NCBI RefSeq assembly: GCF_024168485.1
Contig: NZ_JALJVY010000002.1
Span: forward strand, 124,001-188,000
Direction: 5' to 3'
Length of the DNA: 64,000 bases
Source of the DNA: Sphingobium sp. OAS761
GTDB taxonomy: Bacteria; Pseudomonadota; Alphaproteobacteria; Sphingomonadales; Sphingomonadaceae
Positions 18,530 to 28,871 of the stretch are shown in pieces; the first letter of the stretch is position 1; every line of letters starts with the position of its first letter. The position numbers and the translations under genes are program-made. A model generated the notes under the pieces. That model did no database searches and was not told the origin of the DNA. It saw only the letters and a list, made by a program, of their open reading frames with translations.

Positions 18530-20794
18530 TTGGTTTCTGCTTCCCTTCTTCGCTGGCCGCTGCGCCCGTTGCTGCTCACCGGCGGCGCGATCGCCTGTTT
18601 CGCCGGCCCGGCCGCGCTCGCCCAGCAACTGAACGAGCCGCAGACACCGATCAGCGCGCCCGACACGCCGGTGCCCGAAAATGACGACCAGATCGGCTTC
18701 GCCGCCGACACGCTGGAATATAACAGCGACACAGAAGTCGTTACGGCCAGCGGTAATGTGCAATTGCTGCGGGAAGGCAACCGCCTGCGCGCGGACGCCG
18801 TCGTGTGGGACCGCAACAGCGGCAAGGTGGAGGCGAAGGGCAATGTTTCCGTCACCGATCCCGAAGGCAATGTCGCCTATGGCGACCGGTTCGACGTCAC
18901 CGACACGCTAAAGGACGGCGCGGTCGACAACATGCTGCTGGTGCTCCAGCAAGGCGGGCGGCTGGCCGCGAAAAAGGGCGAACGGGTCAACGGCATCTAC
19001 ACCCTGCACCATGCGGCCTATACCGGCTGCGCGGTGGAGGACAGCGAAGCTTGCCCCAAGGAGCCGACGTGGCAGATCAACGCGGTGCGGGTCATCTACG
19101 ATCCGACGCGCCAGCGCGTGACCTACAAGGGCGCGAACATCGAACTGTTCGGCTTGCCGCTGATCCCGCTGCCCGGCCTGTCCCATCCGGTCGGCGACAA
19201 TGGCAGCAGCGGGCTGCTGGTGCCCAATTTGCGGTATGACCGGAATAACGGCTTCGAAATGGCGCTGCCTTATTATTTCAAGCTGGCGCCCAATCGCGAC
19301 GTGACCGTCACGCCGCACGTCTATTCCGGCGCATTGCCGATGCTGGAGACGAATTTCCGCCATCTCTACGACCGCGGCGCCTATCAGATCACCGGCTATG
19401 TCACCCATGGGCGCCGCGTCGGCATAGGGGATGCGGCCGGGACCACACCGGCCGACGCAGAGCGGGATATTCGCGGCCATCTGGACGCCAGCGGCACATT
19501 GCAGTTCAGCCCTGAATGGAGCCTCGACGGATCAATCCGCGTCGCCACGGACCGGACCTTCCTGCGACGCTACGACATCAGTCGCGAAGACCGACTGCGG
19601 TCCACGATCGGTGCCCAGCGCATCGGTGAGAACAGCTATTTCTCGATCCGTGGCTGGGCGGTGCAGACGTTGCGCCAGGGCGATTCACAGGGCCAGACGC
19701 CCATCGCGCTGCCGGTCGTCGATTACCGGCTTCGGATGAAGGACCCGTGGCTGGGCGGCGTGCTGCAACTTCAGGCCAACACGCTGGCCATAACCCGCAC
19801 CGCCGGTCAGGACACGCAGCGCGCCTTCGCTGCCGCCCAGTGGAATCTGCGCACGCTGACAGGCATGGGACAGGAAATCACCTTCACCGGCTATCTGCGC
19901 GGCGACGTCTATCACAGCAGCGACAACGACCTCACGTCCATCGCCAGCTATGCCGGCGATCCGGGCTGGCAGGCCCGGGGCATCGCCGCCGCCGCGGTCG
20001 ACATGCGCTGGCCCTTCGTGGGCGAAGCGTTCGGCGGCATCCAGCGGATTGCCCCGCGGGTTCAGATCGTCGCCGCGCCGCATCTGGCCAACCTGTCGCT
20101 GCCCAACGAGGATGCGCGCGCCGTCGACCTGGAAGACAGCAATCTTTTCGCGCTCAATCGCTTTGCCGGCTATGACCGGTTCGAGGATTCAAGCCGTATC
20201 ACCTATGGCTTGGAATACAGCCTTTCGCTGCCCAGTTTCTCGCTGGAAAGCATCGTCGGCCAGAGTTATCGCATCAACAGTCGGGAAACCATCCTGCCCG
20301 ACGGCACCGGCCTGTCCGACCGGACATCGGATATCGTCGGCCGGACGACCGTCAGATACAGGGATTTCCTCAGCTTCACGCACCGCTTCCGGGTGGACAA
20401 GGACAATCTGTCCGTCCGGCGCAACGAGATCGACGCGACGGTGGGCAGCAAGAAGACCTATGCCATGGTCGGGTATCTGCGCCTTAACCGGGACGCCCTG
20501 TCCAGCCTAGAGGATTTGCAGGATCGCGAGGAATTGCGCCTGGGCGGCCGGGTGCAGTTCGCCCGCTTCTGGTCCGTATTCGGATCGACCGTCATCGACT
20601 TGACCGACGCGAAGGAAGACCCGGTCAGCGTCGCGGATGGTTATGAACCCGTGCGCCATCGCCTTGGCGTCGCGTATGAGGACGACTGCCTGACGCTCGG
20701 GCTGACCTGGCGACGCGACTATCAGAGCAACGGCGACGCGCGAAAGGGCAACAGCTTCCAGCTACGGCTAGCATTCCGCAACATTGGCATATAA
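18530..20794 (+). CDS. lptD: LPS-assembly protein LptD (outer membrane)
   Basis: 754 residues. There is no nearby in-frame ATG. TTG 18530, 6 nt after ACGAGG, gives a signal peptide ending A-A-L-A-Q-Q, so it is the best start. The N-terminal OstA/LptA-like jellyroll carries F-A-A-D-T-L-E-Y and A-S-G-N-V. The long C-terminal barrel includes G-L-L-V-P-N and Y-Y-F-K-L-A-P-N-R-D. Cys are present in Y-T-G-C-A-V-E-D-S-E-A-C and D-D-C. With LptE it inserts lipopolysaccharide into the outer leaflet. First gene of lptD-surA-pdxA-rsmA. Confidence 0.95.
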   Translation: MVSASLLRWPLRPLLLTGGAIACFAGPAALAQQLNEPQTPISAPDTPVPENDDQIGFAADTLEYNSDTEVVTASGNVQLLREGNRLRADAVVWDRNSGKVEAKGNVSVTDPEGNVAYGDRFDVTDTLKDGAVDNMLLVLQQGGRLAAKKGERVNGIYTLHHAAYTGCAVEDSEACPKEPTWQINAVRVIYDPTRQRVTYKGANIELFGLPLIPLPGLSHPVGDNGSSGLLVPNLRYDRNNGFEMALPYYFKLAPNRDVTVTPHVYSGALPMLETNFRHLYDRGAYQITGYVTHGRRVGIGDAAGTTPADAERDIRGHLDASGTLQFSPEWSLDGSIRVATDRTFLRRYDISREDRLRSTIGAQRIGENSYFSIRGWAVQTLRQGDSQGQTPIALPVVDYRLRMKDPWLGGVLQLQANTLAITRTAGQDTQRAFAAAQWNLRTLTGMGQEITFTGYLRGDVYHSSDNDLTSIASYAGDPGWQARGIAAAAVDMRWPFVGEAFGGIQRIAPRVQIVAAPHLANLSLPNEDARAVDLEDSNLFALNRFAGYDRFEDSSRITYGLEYSLSLPSFSLESIVGQSYRINSRETILPDGTGLSDRTSDIVGRTTVRYRDFLSFTHRFRVDKDNLSVRRNEIDATVGSKKTYAMVGYLRLNRDALSSLEDLQDREELRLGGRVQFARFWSVFGSTVIDLTDAKEDPVSVADGYEPVRHRLGVAYEDDCLTLGLTWRRDYQSNGDARKGNSFQLRLAFRNIGI

Positions 20795-20879
20795 GGAACA
20801 GCTTTCCCGCCATCCGTCAGGGCCGGTTAAGGCGGACCCGTACATCACGCACGGGCCCAATTGGAGATGTTTGCCGACA

Positions 20880-22271
20880 ATGCTGCCTGCTGCTTTTCCC
20901 TCGCTCCGCCTGATTGACCGCGCCCGTTCGGGGGCGCGTGCCTTCGGCCTTTCCTGCGCATTGGCCAGCTTGTGCGTTCATGGCGTCGCGGTCGCGCAGA
21001 GCGTCGATGACGACAGCACGGATGTCGCAAGCCAGCCGCTCAACCTGCCGAGCGAGATGACGGTGTTCGGCAAGAGCGATCCGAATGTGCGGAAGGCCAC
21101 CGCCAGGGTGAACGGCTATGTCATCACCGGAACCGACGTGGACCAGCGTCTGGCGCTGATCATCACCGCCAATGGCGGGAAGGTGTCGGACGAGGAAAGG
21201 GACCGGCTGCGCGTTCAGGTGCTGCGCAACCTGATCGACGAGACCCTGCAGATCCAGGAAGCCGCCGCCAACGACATCAAGATCGCGCCGGAGGAAATCA
21301 ACCAGAGCTATGAGCGGGTTGCGACCAATTTCCGCAAGTCGCCTGCGGATTTCGATGCCTATCTGCGGACACAGGGCAGTTCGGCGGCCAGCATAAAGCG
21401 GCAGATCGAAGGCGAGCTTGCCTGGAGCCGCCTGCTCCGCCGGAACATCCAGCCCTTCATCAATGTGTCGGAAGAGGAAGTGAAGTCGGTTGTCGACCGC
21501 CTCAATGCCGCAAAGGGCAGCGAGGAAGTCCGCATCGGTGAAATCTACTTGTCGGCGACACCGGAAAATCATCAGCAGATCGTCGCTAACGCCCGTAATA
21601 TCATCCAGCAGATTCAGCAGGGCGGCAGCTTCCAGGCCTATGCCCGCCAGTTTTCCGAAGCTTCGACCGCGGCCGTCGGCGGCGACCTGGGCTGGGTGCG
21701 CCCCGAACAGCTTCCCAACGAACTGGCGCAGGCGGCAAACGAGATGCAGGTCGGGCAGATCGCCGGGCCGATCGATACGGTCGGCGGCGTGTCCATCCTG
21801 TATGTCATGGACAAGCGAAAGGTACTGGCTGCCGATCCGCGCGATTCGCTGCTCAGCCTGAAACAGCTGGCCATCAACTTCGCGCCCGGAACGACCAAGG
21901 AACAGGCGAGCGCCAAGGCAGCAGCGTTCGCAGCCGCCGTGAAGGAAATCAAGGGCTGCGGCCAGGCCAATGAGGTCGGGGCACGCATCGGCGCGGATGT
22001 GGTCGACAACGACAATGTGAAGGTGCGCGACCTGCCGCCCCAGCTTCAGGAAATCCTCGTCAACCTTCAGGTGGGCGAAACCACGCCGCCCTTCGGGTCG
22101 ATCACCGACGGCGTGCGCGTGCTCGTGGTATGCGGGCGTGACGATCCGCAGGCAGCCGGTGCCCCCAATGCCGACCAGATCATGGCGCAGTTGGAGGAGG
22201 AACGGGTCAACAAGCGGGCACGCATTTATCTGCGCGACCTTCGCCGCGATGCCATCATCGAATATAATTGA
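20880..22271 (+). CDS. surA: Periplasmic chaperone/peptidyl-prolyl isomerase SurA-like
   Basis: 463 residues from ATG 20880, with GGAG 13 nt upstream. The signal peptide ends near V-A-V-A-Q. A SurA N-terminal helical domain (A-R-V-N-G-Y-V-I-T-G-T-D-V and R-D-R-L-R-V-Q-V-L-R-N-L-I-D-E) is followed by a parvulin rotamase domain (I-Y-L-S-A...F-S-E-A-S-T-A-A-V-G-G-D-L-G-W-V). A second parvulin-like stretch appears degenerate. It escorts outer-membrane proteins such as LptD to BAM, which fits its neighbour. It ends 26 nt before the pdxA start. Confidence 0.93.
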   Translation: MLPAAFPSLRLIDRARSGARAFGLSCALASLCVHGVAVAQSVDDDSTDVASQPLNLPSEMTVFGKSDPNVRKATARVNGYVITGTDVDQRLALIITANGGKVSDEERDRLRVQVLRNLIDETLQIQEAAANDIKIAPEEINQSYERVATNFRKSPADFDAYLRTQGSSAASIKRQIEGELAWSRLLRRNIQPFINVSEEEVKSVVDRLNAAKGSEEVRIGEIYLSATPENHQQIVANARNIIQQIQQGGSFQAYARQFSEASTAAVGGDLGWVRPEQLPNELAQAANEMQVGQIAGPIDTVGGVSILYVMDKRKVLAADPRDSLLSLKQLAINFAPGTTKEQASAKAAAFAAAVKEIKGCGQANEVGARIGADVVDNDNVKVRDLPPQLQEILVNLQVGETTPPFGSITDGVRVLVVCGRDDPQAAGAPNADQIMAQLEEERVNKRARIYLRDLRRDAIIEYN

Positions 22272-22296
22272 CCCCGCTCCGCCCGAGCAGCCTCTA

Positions 22297-23289
22297 GTGG
22301 CTCCCTTTGCCGTCCCGCTCGGCGACCCGGCGGGTATCGGCCCGGAAATCGTGGCGAAGGCCTGGGTCATGCGTGCCGCACGCGGCCTCGCTCCCTTCTT
22401 CGCAGTGGGCGATCCGGCCGCCCTGCGTGCGGTCTGGCTCGGCCCGATCGCACCGATCAACGCCCCGGAGGAAGCCATCGGCCTGTTCGACGAGGCCCTG
22501 CCCTGCCTCAAGGTCGCGGATGCTGGCGCCATCGTGCCGGGCGCGCCGAGCGTCGATGGCGCGCGCAGCGCCTTTCAGGCACTGGAAGTATCGGTCGGCC
22601 TCGCCCGGTCGGGTTCGGCCGCCGGCCTGATCACCGCGCCGGTGGGCAAGGAACAGCTTTACGGCGTTGGCTTCACCCACCCCGGACAGACCGAATTCAT
22701 CGCTGAACGTTGCGGCGTCGCACCGCACAATGCGGTGATGATGCTGGCCGGGCCGGCTCTCAAGGTGGTCCCCGTCACGATCCATATCCCGCTCGCCGAC
22801 GTATCGGCCGCGCTGACGCAGGACCTGATCCGCGCGCGGGCGCTGGCTACCGTCAAGGGATTGCAGCGGAATTTCGGCGTCGCGCGACCTCGGCTGGTGG
22901 TTGCCGGGCTCAATCCACATGCCGGGGAAAATGGCGCGCTCGGCCGCGAAGAGATCGAGGTGATCCGCCCGGCGATCGATTCGTTGCGCGAGGACGGGCT
23001 GGACATAAAGGGGCCGCTTGCCGCCGACGGCTTGTTCCATGCCCGCGCGCGTGAAACCTATGACGCGGCGCTGTGCATGTATCACGACCAGGCGCTGATC
23101 CCGATCAAGACCCTGAATTTCGACGAAGGCGTCAATATCACCCTGGGCCTGCCGATCGTGCGGACTTCGCCCGACCACGGAACCGCCTTCGGCATCGCCG
23201 GCACGGACATGGCCAATCCGGGCGCGATGATCGCCGCGATCCGCATGGCGGAAGCGGCCGCCCGATCCCGGCTTGCCTATGCCGGTTGA
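22297..23289 (+). CDS. pdxA: 4-hydroxythreonine-4-phosphate dehydrogenase
   Basis: 330 residues, the family length, using GTG 22297 (product start [18 protein letters not shown]). No in-frame ATG lies between the surA stop and this motif. It shows [30 protein letters not shown] and [10 protein letters not shown], covering the metal-binding His residues. It oxidises 4-phosphohydroxy-threonine in pyridoxal-phosphate synthesis. It overlaps rsmA by 11 nt. Confidence 0.97.
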   Translation: MAPFAVPLGDPAGIGPEIVAKAWVMRAARGLAPFFAVGDPAALRAVWLGPIAPINAPEEAIGLFDEALPCLKVADAGAIVPGAPSVDGARSAFQALEVSVGLARSGSAAGLITAPVGKEQLYGVGFTHPGQTEFIAERCGVAPHNAVMMLAGPALKVVPVTIHIPLADVSAALTQDLIRARALATVKGLQRNFGVARPRLVVAGLNPHAGENGALGREEIEVIRPAIDSLREDGLDIKGPLAADGLFHARARETYDAALCMYHDQALIPIKTLNFDEGVNITLGLPIVRTSPDHGTAFGIAGTDMANPGAMIAAIRMAEAAARSRLAYAG

Positions 23290-24127
23290 TCCGCGCCCGG
23301 CGCTGCCGCCGCTGCGGGACGTGATCGCCCGCCACGGGCTCGCGGCATCCAAGGCGCTGGGGCAGAATTTCCTGCTGGACGAACAATTGCTGGACCGCAT
23401 CGCCGCTATTCCGGGCATGCCGCAGGGTGGCCGCGCGTTCGAGGTGGGTCCCGGCCCCGGCGGGCTGACCCGCGCCATATTGCGCACCGGCGCGCATCTG
23501 GTTGCGGTAGAGCGCGACCAGCGGTGCCTGCCCGCGCTCGCGGAATTGCAGGAAGCTTTCCCTGACCGGTTGCGCATCATCTCCGGTGACGCGATGCAGG
23601 TGGATGCCCGTGCCGAAGCGGGCGAAGGCGCGCACATCATCGCAAACCTGCCCTATAATGTCGGTACGCCGCTGCTGGTGGGCTGGCTTTCCGCGCCATG
23701 GGAACCTCTGCCCTGGTGGGCCAGCCTGACGCTGATGTTCCAGATGGAGGTTGCCGAACGGATCGTCGCACGGCCCGGCACCGACCATTATGGCCGGCTG
23801 GCAGTCCTGACCCAATGGCGTGCCGACGCGCGCATCGCGATGAAGGTGCATCGCAGCGCCTTCACGCCGCCGCCCAAGGTCATGTCCGCCGTGGTCCACA
23901 TCACGCCACGCGCCGCCCCGGACGGTATTGCGCTCCGCCATCTGGAACGCCTGACCGCGGCCGCTTTCGGGCAGCGCCGCAAGATGCTGCGTCAAAGTCT
24001 CAAGGGCTTGCCCGGGGCGATCGACGCGCTGGAGGCTGTAGGCATCGATCCGCAGCGCCGGGCCGAGACACTGGCCGTCGAGGATTTCGTCGAGATCGCC
24101 CGCCATCTGGGCAACGCGACGCGCTAG
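23279..24127 (+). CDS. rsmA: 16S rRNA dimethyladenosine transferase (A1518/A1519)
   Basis: 282 residues from ATG 23279. It shows L-G-Q-N-F-L, the SAM motif [11 protein letters not shown], and I-A-N-L-P-Y-N (the N-L-P-Y catalytic motif), then F-T-P-P-P-K-V and the R-R-K-M-L-R-Q motif. It dimethylates two adjacent adenines in helix 45 of 16S rRNA as a late assembly check. Last gene of the lptD operon. It converges with the GH3 gene and overlaps its end by 4 nt. Confidence 0.97.
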   Translation: MPVDPRPALPPLRDVIARHGLAASKALGQNFLLDEQLLDRIAAIPGMPQGGRAFEVGPGPGGLTRAILRTGAHLVAVERDQRCLPALAELQEAFPDRLRIISGDAMQVDARAEAGEGAHIIANLPYNVGTPLLVGWLSAPWEPLPWWASLTLMFQMEVAERIVARPGTDHYGRLAVLTQWRADARIAMKVHRSAFTPPPKVMSAVVHITPRAAPDGIALRHLERLTAAAFGQRRKMLRQSLKGLPGAIDALEAVGIDPQRRAETLAVEDFVEIARHLGNATR

Positions 24128-26400
24128 GCAGTCATACCGGGCGGCGCCCCATAGAGGGTGAATTGGGTGTGCAGGCCGCCGACCGACGATTGCCCTACCC
24201 ACAGGTCGAACACGCCCGGCTCGGCCATGCGGCGATTTCCCGCACCGACAAATTCGAGATCGGTTCGGGAAAGGGAAAAGCGCACCGTCTGGCTTTCCCC
24301 CGCATCCAGCGTGACCCGAGCGATGCGCTTCAATTCCCGAATGGGCCGGGTGCGGCTGGCCACGCGATCGCGGATGTAGAGCTGGACGACTTCGCTGCCC
24401 CTTCTCTGCCCGGCATTCGTCAGGCGCGCCCTTACCTCGATCGCGGCGTCCCAACGCAGGGCTTCGTCGGACAACGTCAACCGGTCCAGGGTGAAGCGGG
24501 TGTAGCTCAACCCATGGCCGAAGGGAAAACGGGCGCTATTGTCCGTCGTTGCATAGCGCGCCTTATATTCGGTGCTGCCATTGTCCACCACGGGCCGTCC
24601 GGTCGACTTGCGGTCGTAGAAAAAGGGTTCCTGCCCGCTCTCCCACGGAAAACTGACCGGCAATTTCCCCGACGGATCGACTTTCCCAAGCAGGACGTCG
24701 GCAATCGCATGGCCGGCCTCGCTGCCCAGGAACCAGGTGGCGAGGATGGCGCCGGCGCCGGCAACACCTTCATGCAGGGCCAATGCGCGACCATGGCGCA
24801 GCAGCACCGCCATCGGCGTGCCGGTCGCCGCCACCGCATCGGCCAGCGCCTGCTGGGCCGCGGGCAATTCTATCACGGTGCGGGACTGCGCTTCGCCCGA
24901 CATGGCCTGCGATTCGCCGATGGCCAGCAGTACGAGGTCCGCCGTTTTTGCCGCGGCGACCGCCTGCGCGATGCCTCCGTCGATCGCGCCGCCGACATCG
25001 CATCCACGCGTGACGGCCAGCATGGCGGGATCGGGCAGCGCCGCCCGCAGGCCGGTGGCGATGTCGACACCCTTGCCCGGGTCACCATAGAAGGCCCAAG
25101 GTCCATAGAGATTGTCGCGGTCCTCGGCAAAGGGACCAATGAGGGCGATCTTGCGCACCTTGCCCGGGTCGATCGGCAGCACGCCTTCGTTGCGCAGCAG
25201 CACGATGGATCGCGTCGCCGCCTCGTGCGCGAGTGCGCGATGCGACGGCGTGAAGATACGACTCTTCTCGGTTTCCTCGTCGAGCGACCGCCATGGGTTG
25301 TCGAACAGGCCGATCGCCGCCTTCACATAAAGGATGCGGCGCACGGCGATGTCGACGGTCGCCGCCGGGACCGCGCCGCTGTTGACCAGTTCGGGCAGAT
25401 AACGCGTGTAGAGGCCGCTCTGCATCGACATGTCCACGCCGGCCAGCACGGCCAGCCGCGCCGCATCGCGCGCATCCTGGGCATAACCATGGGCGACCAG
25501 TTCCTCGTCGGCCGTATAATCGGAACAGACGAAGCCGCGAAATCCCATCTCCCCGCGCAATATGTCGGTCAGCAGTTCGCGGTCGGCGGTGGCCGGTACA
25601 CCATTTACCTCGCTGAACGCGGCCATGGTGACGAGTGCGCCGGCCGCGAAGGATGCACCGAAAGGGGGCAGATGGGTTTCGCGCAACGTCTCGTCGGAAA
25701 TGTCGACGCTGCCATATTCCAGCCCGCCGGCCACCGCGCCATAGGCTGCGAAGTGCTTGGGGCAGGCGAGCAGGCTGTCGGACCTGCGCAGATCCCTTCC
25801 CTGGAATCCCCGCACCCGGGCCGCGGACAGTAGTCCGGTCAAATAGACATCCTCCCCCGCCCCTTCCACTACCCGGCCCCAGCGCTGGTCCCGCGCAACG
25901 TCGACCATCGGCGCGAAGGTCAGGTGCAAACCCGCGGCCGTGGCTTCCACCGCCATCGCCCGGGCAGTCCGTTCGCATAGATGCGGGTCGAAGCTGGCGG
26001 CTTCGGCGATCGGGACGGGAAAAATGGTTTTCAGGCCATGGATGACATCGCCTGCCAACAGCAGCGGAATCCCCAACCTGCTTTCCCCGACGGCCATTTC
26101 CTGGGCGCGACGCGCGCCCGCCACGCCGATGCCGTTGAACAGGCACCCTACCCTTCCCTTGCGGATTTCCGCAGCCAGGCGACGTTCGTCCTGAATACCG
26201 GCCTGCGGGTTGGGGGGATTGAACGGACGGAAGCTGTCAGCGAGGCAGGTCATTTGCCCCGCCTTTTCCTCCAGCGTCATGCGCGCGATCAGATCGTCGA
26301 CGCGCGCGACCTGGTCCTGAGCCAGCACCCGGCGCGGCACACCCATGGCCATGGCTCCGGCCATTATCTGGATCAGCAGGTCCCGGCGTTCGATTGTCAT
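24124..26400 (-). CDS. Glycoside hydrolase family 3 (beta-glucosidase-like), exported
   Basis: 758 residues. The N-terminus [15 protein letters not shown] has twin Arg and a hydrophobic stretch, suggesting Tat export, with cleavage near V-L-A-Q. The GH3 N-terminal barrel carries K-H-F-A-A-Y-G and the nucleophile Asp in G-F-V-C-S-D-Y. An alpha/beta sandwich follows, and a C-terminal fibronectin-III-like domain (V-R-A-R-L-T-N-A-G...V-V-Q-L-Y-I-R-D). It removes terminal beta-linked glucose or xylose from oligosaccharides in the periplasm. The exact sugar is not determinable. Monocistronic. Confidence 0.92.
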   Translation of the reverse strand: MTIERRDLLIQIMAGAMAMGVPRRVLAQDQVARVDDLIARMTLEEKAGQMTCLADSFRPFNPPNPQAGIQDERRLAAEIRKGRVGCLFNGIGVAGARRAQEMAVGESRLGIPLLLAGDVIHGLKTIFPVPIAEAASFDPHLCERTARAMAVEATAAGLHLTFAPMVDVARDQRWGRVVEGAGEDVYLTGLLSAARVRGFQGRDLRRSDSLLACPKHFAAYGAVAGGLEYGSVDISDETLRETHLPPFGASFAAGALVTMAAFSEVNGVPATADRELLTDILRGEMGFRGFVCSDYTADEELVAHGYAQDARDAARLAVLAGVDMSMQSGLYTRYLPELVNSGAVPAATVDIAVRRILYVKAAIGLFDNPWRSLDEETEKSRIFTPSHRALAHEAATRSIVLLRNEGVLPIDPGKVRKIALIGPFAEDRDNLYGPWAFYGDPGKGVDIATGLRAALPDPAMLAVTRGCDVGGAIDGGIAQAVAAAKTADLVLLAIGESQAMSGEAQSRTVIELPAAQQALADAVAATGTPMAVLLRHGRALALHEGVAGAGAILATWFLGSEAGHAIADVLLGKVDPSGKLPVSFPWESGQEPFFYDRKSTGRPVVDNGSTEYKARYATTDNSARFPFGHGLSYTRFTLDRLTLSDEALRWDAAIEVRARLTNAGQRRGSEVVQLYIRDRVASRTRPIRELKRIARVTLDAGESQTVRFSLSRTDLEFVGAGNRRMAEPGVFDLWVGQSSVGGLHTQFTLYGAPPGMTA

Positions 26401-26484
26401 GCGGAACCGGGCATAACCGGTTGGGGATGAACCAATCTTGTCCGACCGGCGCCGGACAGCGATTTTATTCGCGTTCTGTTTCGA

Positions 26485-26646
26485 TCAGCTCGTCTTGCGG
26501 ACTTCGGCCAGCAAGCGACTGTAGATGGTCATTACCTGATCTTCGATCGGTTTTGTAGGATCCGGTTTCTTCACGCCCGACCGAACTGCCCAGGCCTGGG
26601 TTAGATGTGCCGCCACGAGGGCAGCGGTATCGTCACTCATCGCCAT
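26485..26646 (-). CDS. Small conserved-looking protein (53 aa), unknown
   Basis: ATG-GCG-ATG at 26646 opens a 53-codon frame ending at TGA 26487-26485. The product is acidic and helical at the start (M-S-D-D-T-A-A-L-V-A-A-H-L), has A-W-A-V-R-S-G, a K-K-P-D-P-T-K-P turn, and a helical Y-S-R-L-L-A-E-V-R-K end. The codon usage is GC-rich like the neighbours. GGGGT precedes the start. It lies between the GH3 start and tRNA-Tyr. No family is assigned. Confidence 0.5.
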   Translation of the reverse strand: MAMSDDTAALVAAHLTQAWAVRSGVKKPDPTKPIEDQVMTIYSRLLAEVRKTS

Positions 26647-26772
26647 GCCATGACCCCGGTTTTCGTTTCGACATGGTCATGATGCAGGCATGATATGACA
26701 AGTCAACGACAAATGCCGCATTGCAGCATATTCTTGTCGCAACGCAGCGTAGATATCGGAAAGAGAGAGAGG

Positions 26773-26859
26773 TGGTGGACAGGGCTGGATTCGAACCAGC
26801 GTACGGGAAACCCGGGCAGATTTACAGTCTGCTGCCTTTAACCACTCGGCCACCTGTCC
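26773..26859 (-). tRNA. tRNA-Tyr (anticodon GTA)
   Basis: 87 nt including an encoded CCA end. The 7-bp acceptor stem GGACAGG/CCTGTCC is perfect. The anticodon loop reads CTGTAAA with GTA. The T-arm GGTTCGAATCC is canonical. A long variable arm (CCCGGGTTTCCCG region) marks a class II tRNA, as expected for bacterial tRNA-Tyr. Confidence 0.97.
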
Positions 26860-26955
26860 AGTGTCCTGACGCGAAAAGCCTTGCTAGCCGCGCTGGAGGC
26901 GGCTCAATGGCGAATGGAGGCTTGCCTGTCAATGGTAGGATGTGAAAAGAGCGCG

Positions 26956-27699
26956 ATGATGAAAAAAGGTCACCGCTCCGCCAAGCCCAAGGGCGCCTTC
27001 CCGCGATTTTACGGTCGCCATGCCGTTATCGCGGCTCTTGCCAATCCCGACCGTACCGTCCGCAAGATATGGGGTACGCGCGATGCGCTCAATGCGCTGG
27101 ATCTGCCGCCGGTTCTGCCCATCGTCTATGCCGACGTCGCGGATCTCGGCCGCATGGTCCCGTCAGATGCGCCGCATCAGGGCATCGTCGCCGAGGTCGA
27201 GCCGCTGGACGATGTCTGGCTGGGCGAGGTGCTGGAGGATGGACAGGATGACAGGCGGCCGGTGCTGGTACTCGACCAGGTGACCGATCCGCATAATGTC
27301 GGCGCGATCCTGCGGTCCGCGGCCGCCTTCGACGCGCTGTGCATCGTGACGCAGGATCGCCACGCCCCGCCCGAATCGGGGGTGCTGGCGCGCGCGGCAT
27401 CGGGCGCGCTCGAAATCGTGCCCTGGGTGCGGGTCGTGAACCTGGCCCGCGCCCTCGACGAGATTGCCGAGGCGGGGTATTGGCGCATCGGCCTGGACGG
27501 TGACGCCGACATCACCCTGGGGGATGCGATCGGCGATTCCCGTGTCGCACTTGTCCTGGGCGCGGAAGGCGAAGGGTTGCGCCACAACAGCGTGGCGCAT
27601 TGCGACATTATCGCTAAACTGCCGATCAGCCCGCGGATGGAGAGCCTCAACGTCTCCAACGCCGCGGCGATCGCCCTGTACGCCGCCGCCAGCCGGTAG
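26956..27699 (+). CDS. rlmB: 23S rRNA (guanosine(2251)-2'-O)-methyltransferase, SpoU/TrmH family
   Basis: 247 residues from ATG 26956; ATG 26932 is an alternative. The basic start K-K-G-H-R-S-A-K-P-K-G precedes F-Y-G-R-H-A-V, the substrate-binding N-domain. The SPOUT catalytic domain has D-Q-V-T-D-P-H-N-V-G-A-I-L-R-S-A, V-L-G-A-E-G-E-G-L and P-M-E-S-L-N-V-S-N-A-A, which form the trefoil knot that holds SAM. It 2'-O-methylates G2251 of 23S rRNA. It starts next to tRNA-Tyr, divergent from it. Confidence 0.93.
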   Translation: MMKKGHRSAKPKGAFPRFYGRHAVIAALANPDRTVRKIWGTRDALNALDLPPVLPIVYADVADLGRMVPSDAPHQGIVAEVEPLDDVWLGEVLEDGQDDRRPVLVLDQVTDPHNVGAILRSAAAFDALCIVTQDRHAPPESGVLARAASGALEIVPWVRVVNLARALDEIAEAGYWRIGLDGDADITLGDAIGDSRVALVLGAEGEGLRHNSVAHCDIIAKLPISPRMESLNVSNAAAIALYAAASR

Positions 27700-27739
27700 G
27701 CGGCCGACAGCGGCGGCCATACTGGAGGGGAAGGCCGCC

Positions 27740-28465
27740 ATGACCCGATTGCCTCGCAGCTTCGGCGCGCTTGCCGGACTGATGCTGCTGTCCGCTTGCC
27801 TGGTCACACCGGGCCGGTTCGATTCCAGCCTCGACATTCGCGCCGACGGTCAATTCACCTTTAGCTACAAGGGAGAGATATTGGCCGCGGATTCGATGAA
27901 GGACGGCGTCATTCCGCCCGGCATGGGCGGGGAAGACGATGCGGATGGCGCGACCGCCGGACCCGCGCTGTTGCAGATCGCCGCGAAGCAAGATGATTTT
28001 CCCAGCGGCAAGGCCGGGGATGAAACGGACATGCGCGCGATCGCCGATGCCTTGTCCAAGGAAAAGGGGTTTCGATCCGTCCGCTATCTGGGCAGCCGGA
28101 AATTCGCGATCGATTATGCCGTCAGCGGCAGGCTGACCCACGCATTCCTGTTCCCCTTCAACACCGATGCGCAGATCATTCTGCCGTTTGTCGCCGTGGA
28201 ATTGCGCGGCGACGATCGCGTGCGGGTCAAGGCGCCGGGCTTTTCAAATGGATTCGACAAGAGCCAGGGCCCGGCAGGCATGGCTGGCGGCAACGATGCC
28301 GCAAAGGCGCTGGACGGCCGCTTCACGCTGACCACCGACGCCGAAATCGTCAGCCAGAATCAGGAAGATGGGGCCAGGACCGTTCCGGCGGGCAGACAAA
28401 TCGTCTGGACCATCACGCCCGCCACCAGTGACGCACCCGCCGCCAGCTTGCGCCTGCAACGCTGA
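27740..28465 (+). CDS. Lipoprotein of unknown function
   Basis: 241 residues preceded by GGAGGGG. The signal peptide ends in lipobox M-L-L-S-A-C (Cys about residue 21). The mature part opens with a beta-rich segment (S-S-L-D-I-R-A-D-G-Q-F-T-F-S-Y-K-G) and has a Gly/Asp-rich acidic loop (G-M-G-G-E-D-D-A-D-G-A). Later strands end near I-V-W-T-I-T-P-A. The same opening pattern occurs in other sphingomonad lipoproteins of unknown role. Envelope-located by inference. Confidence 0.75.
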   Translation: MTRLPRSFGALAGLMLLSACLVTPGRFDSSLDIRADGQFTFSYKGEILAADSMKDGVIPPGMGGEDDADGATAGPALLQIAAKQDDFPSGKAGDETDMRAIADALSKEKGFRSVRYLGSRKFAIDYAVSGRLTHAFLFPFNTDAQIILPFVAVELRGDDRVRVKAPGFSNGFDKSQGPAGMAGGNDAAKALDGRFTLTTDAEIVSQNQEDGARTVPAGRQIVWTITPATSDAPAASLRLQR

Positions 28466-28480
28466 CGGCAGGTCACATCG

Positions 28481-28801
28481 TCAATCTTCCGGCGCGATCG
28501 TGACGCGCAGGCCGTCCAGCGCGTCGCTCATCACCAACTGGCAAGACAGGCGGCTCGTCTCGTTGCGATGTTCGGAACTGTCGAGCAGATCATTCTCGTC
28601 TTCGCTCATCGCCGGAAGCGCGTCGCCCAGAGCCGGATCGACATAGACATGGCAGGTCGCACAGGAACAGCAGCCACCGCACAAAGCAAGCAGTTCATCG
28701 AAGCCATTGTCGCGGATGAGTTCCATGACCGACAGGCCGTTGCCGCCTTCAACAATCTTCTCTTCGCCCTCACGGTTGACCACAATCAGTTTCGGCATCA
28801 C
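28481..28801 (-). CDS. [2Fe-2S] ferredoxin, adrenodoxin/putidaredoxin type
   Basis: 106 residues. The cluster ligands follow the vertebrate-type spacing C-x5-C-x2-C plus a distant Cys: C41, C47 and C50 in [10 protein letters not shown] and C87 in L-S-C-Q-L. Two extra Cys (44, 45) lie inside the loop. The A-T-C-H-V-Y-V and [10 protein letters not shown] motifs are typical of electron donors to P450s or oxygenases. No partner monooxygenase is adjacent. Confidence 0.93.
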   Translation of the reverse strand: MMPKLIVVNREGEEKIVEGGNGLSVMELIRDNGFDELLALCGGCCSCATCHVYVDPALGDALPAMSEDENDLLDSSEHRNETSRLSCQLVMSDALDGLRVTIAPED

Positions 28802-28871
28802 ATCAAACCCCTAGAATTTCTCCGTCGCTCTGGCCGAGGGTAAGGCGGAAATCAAGGTCGGAGATGATGAA

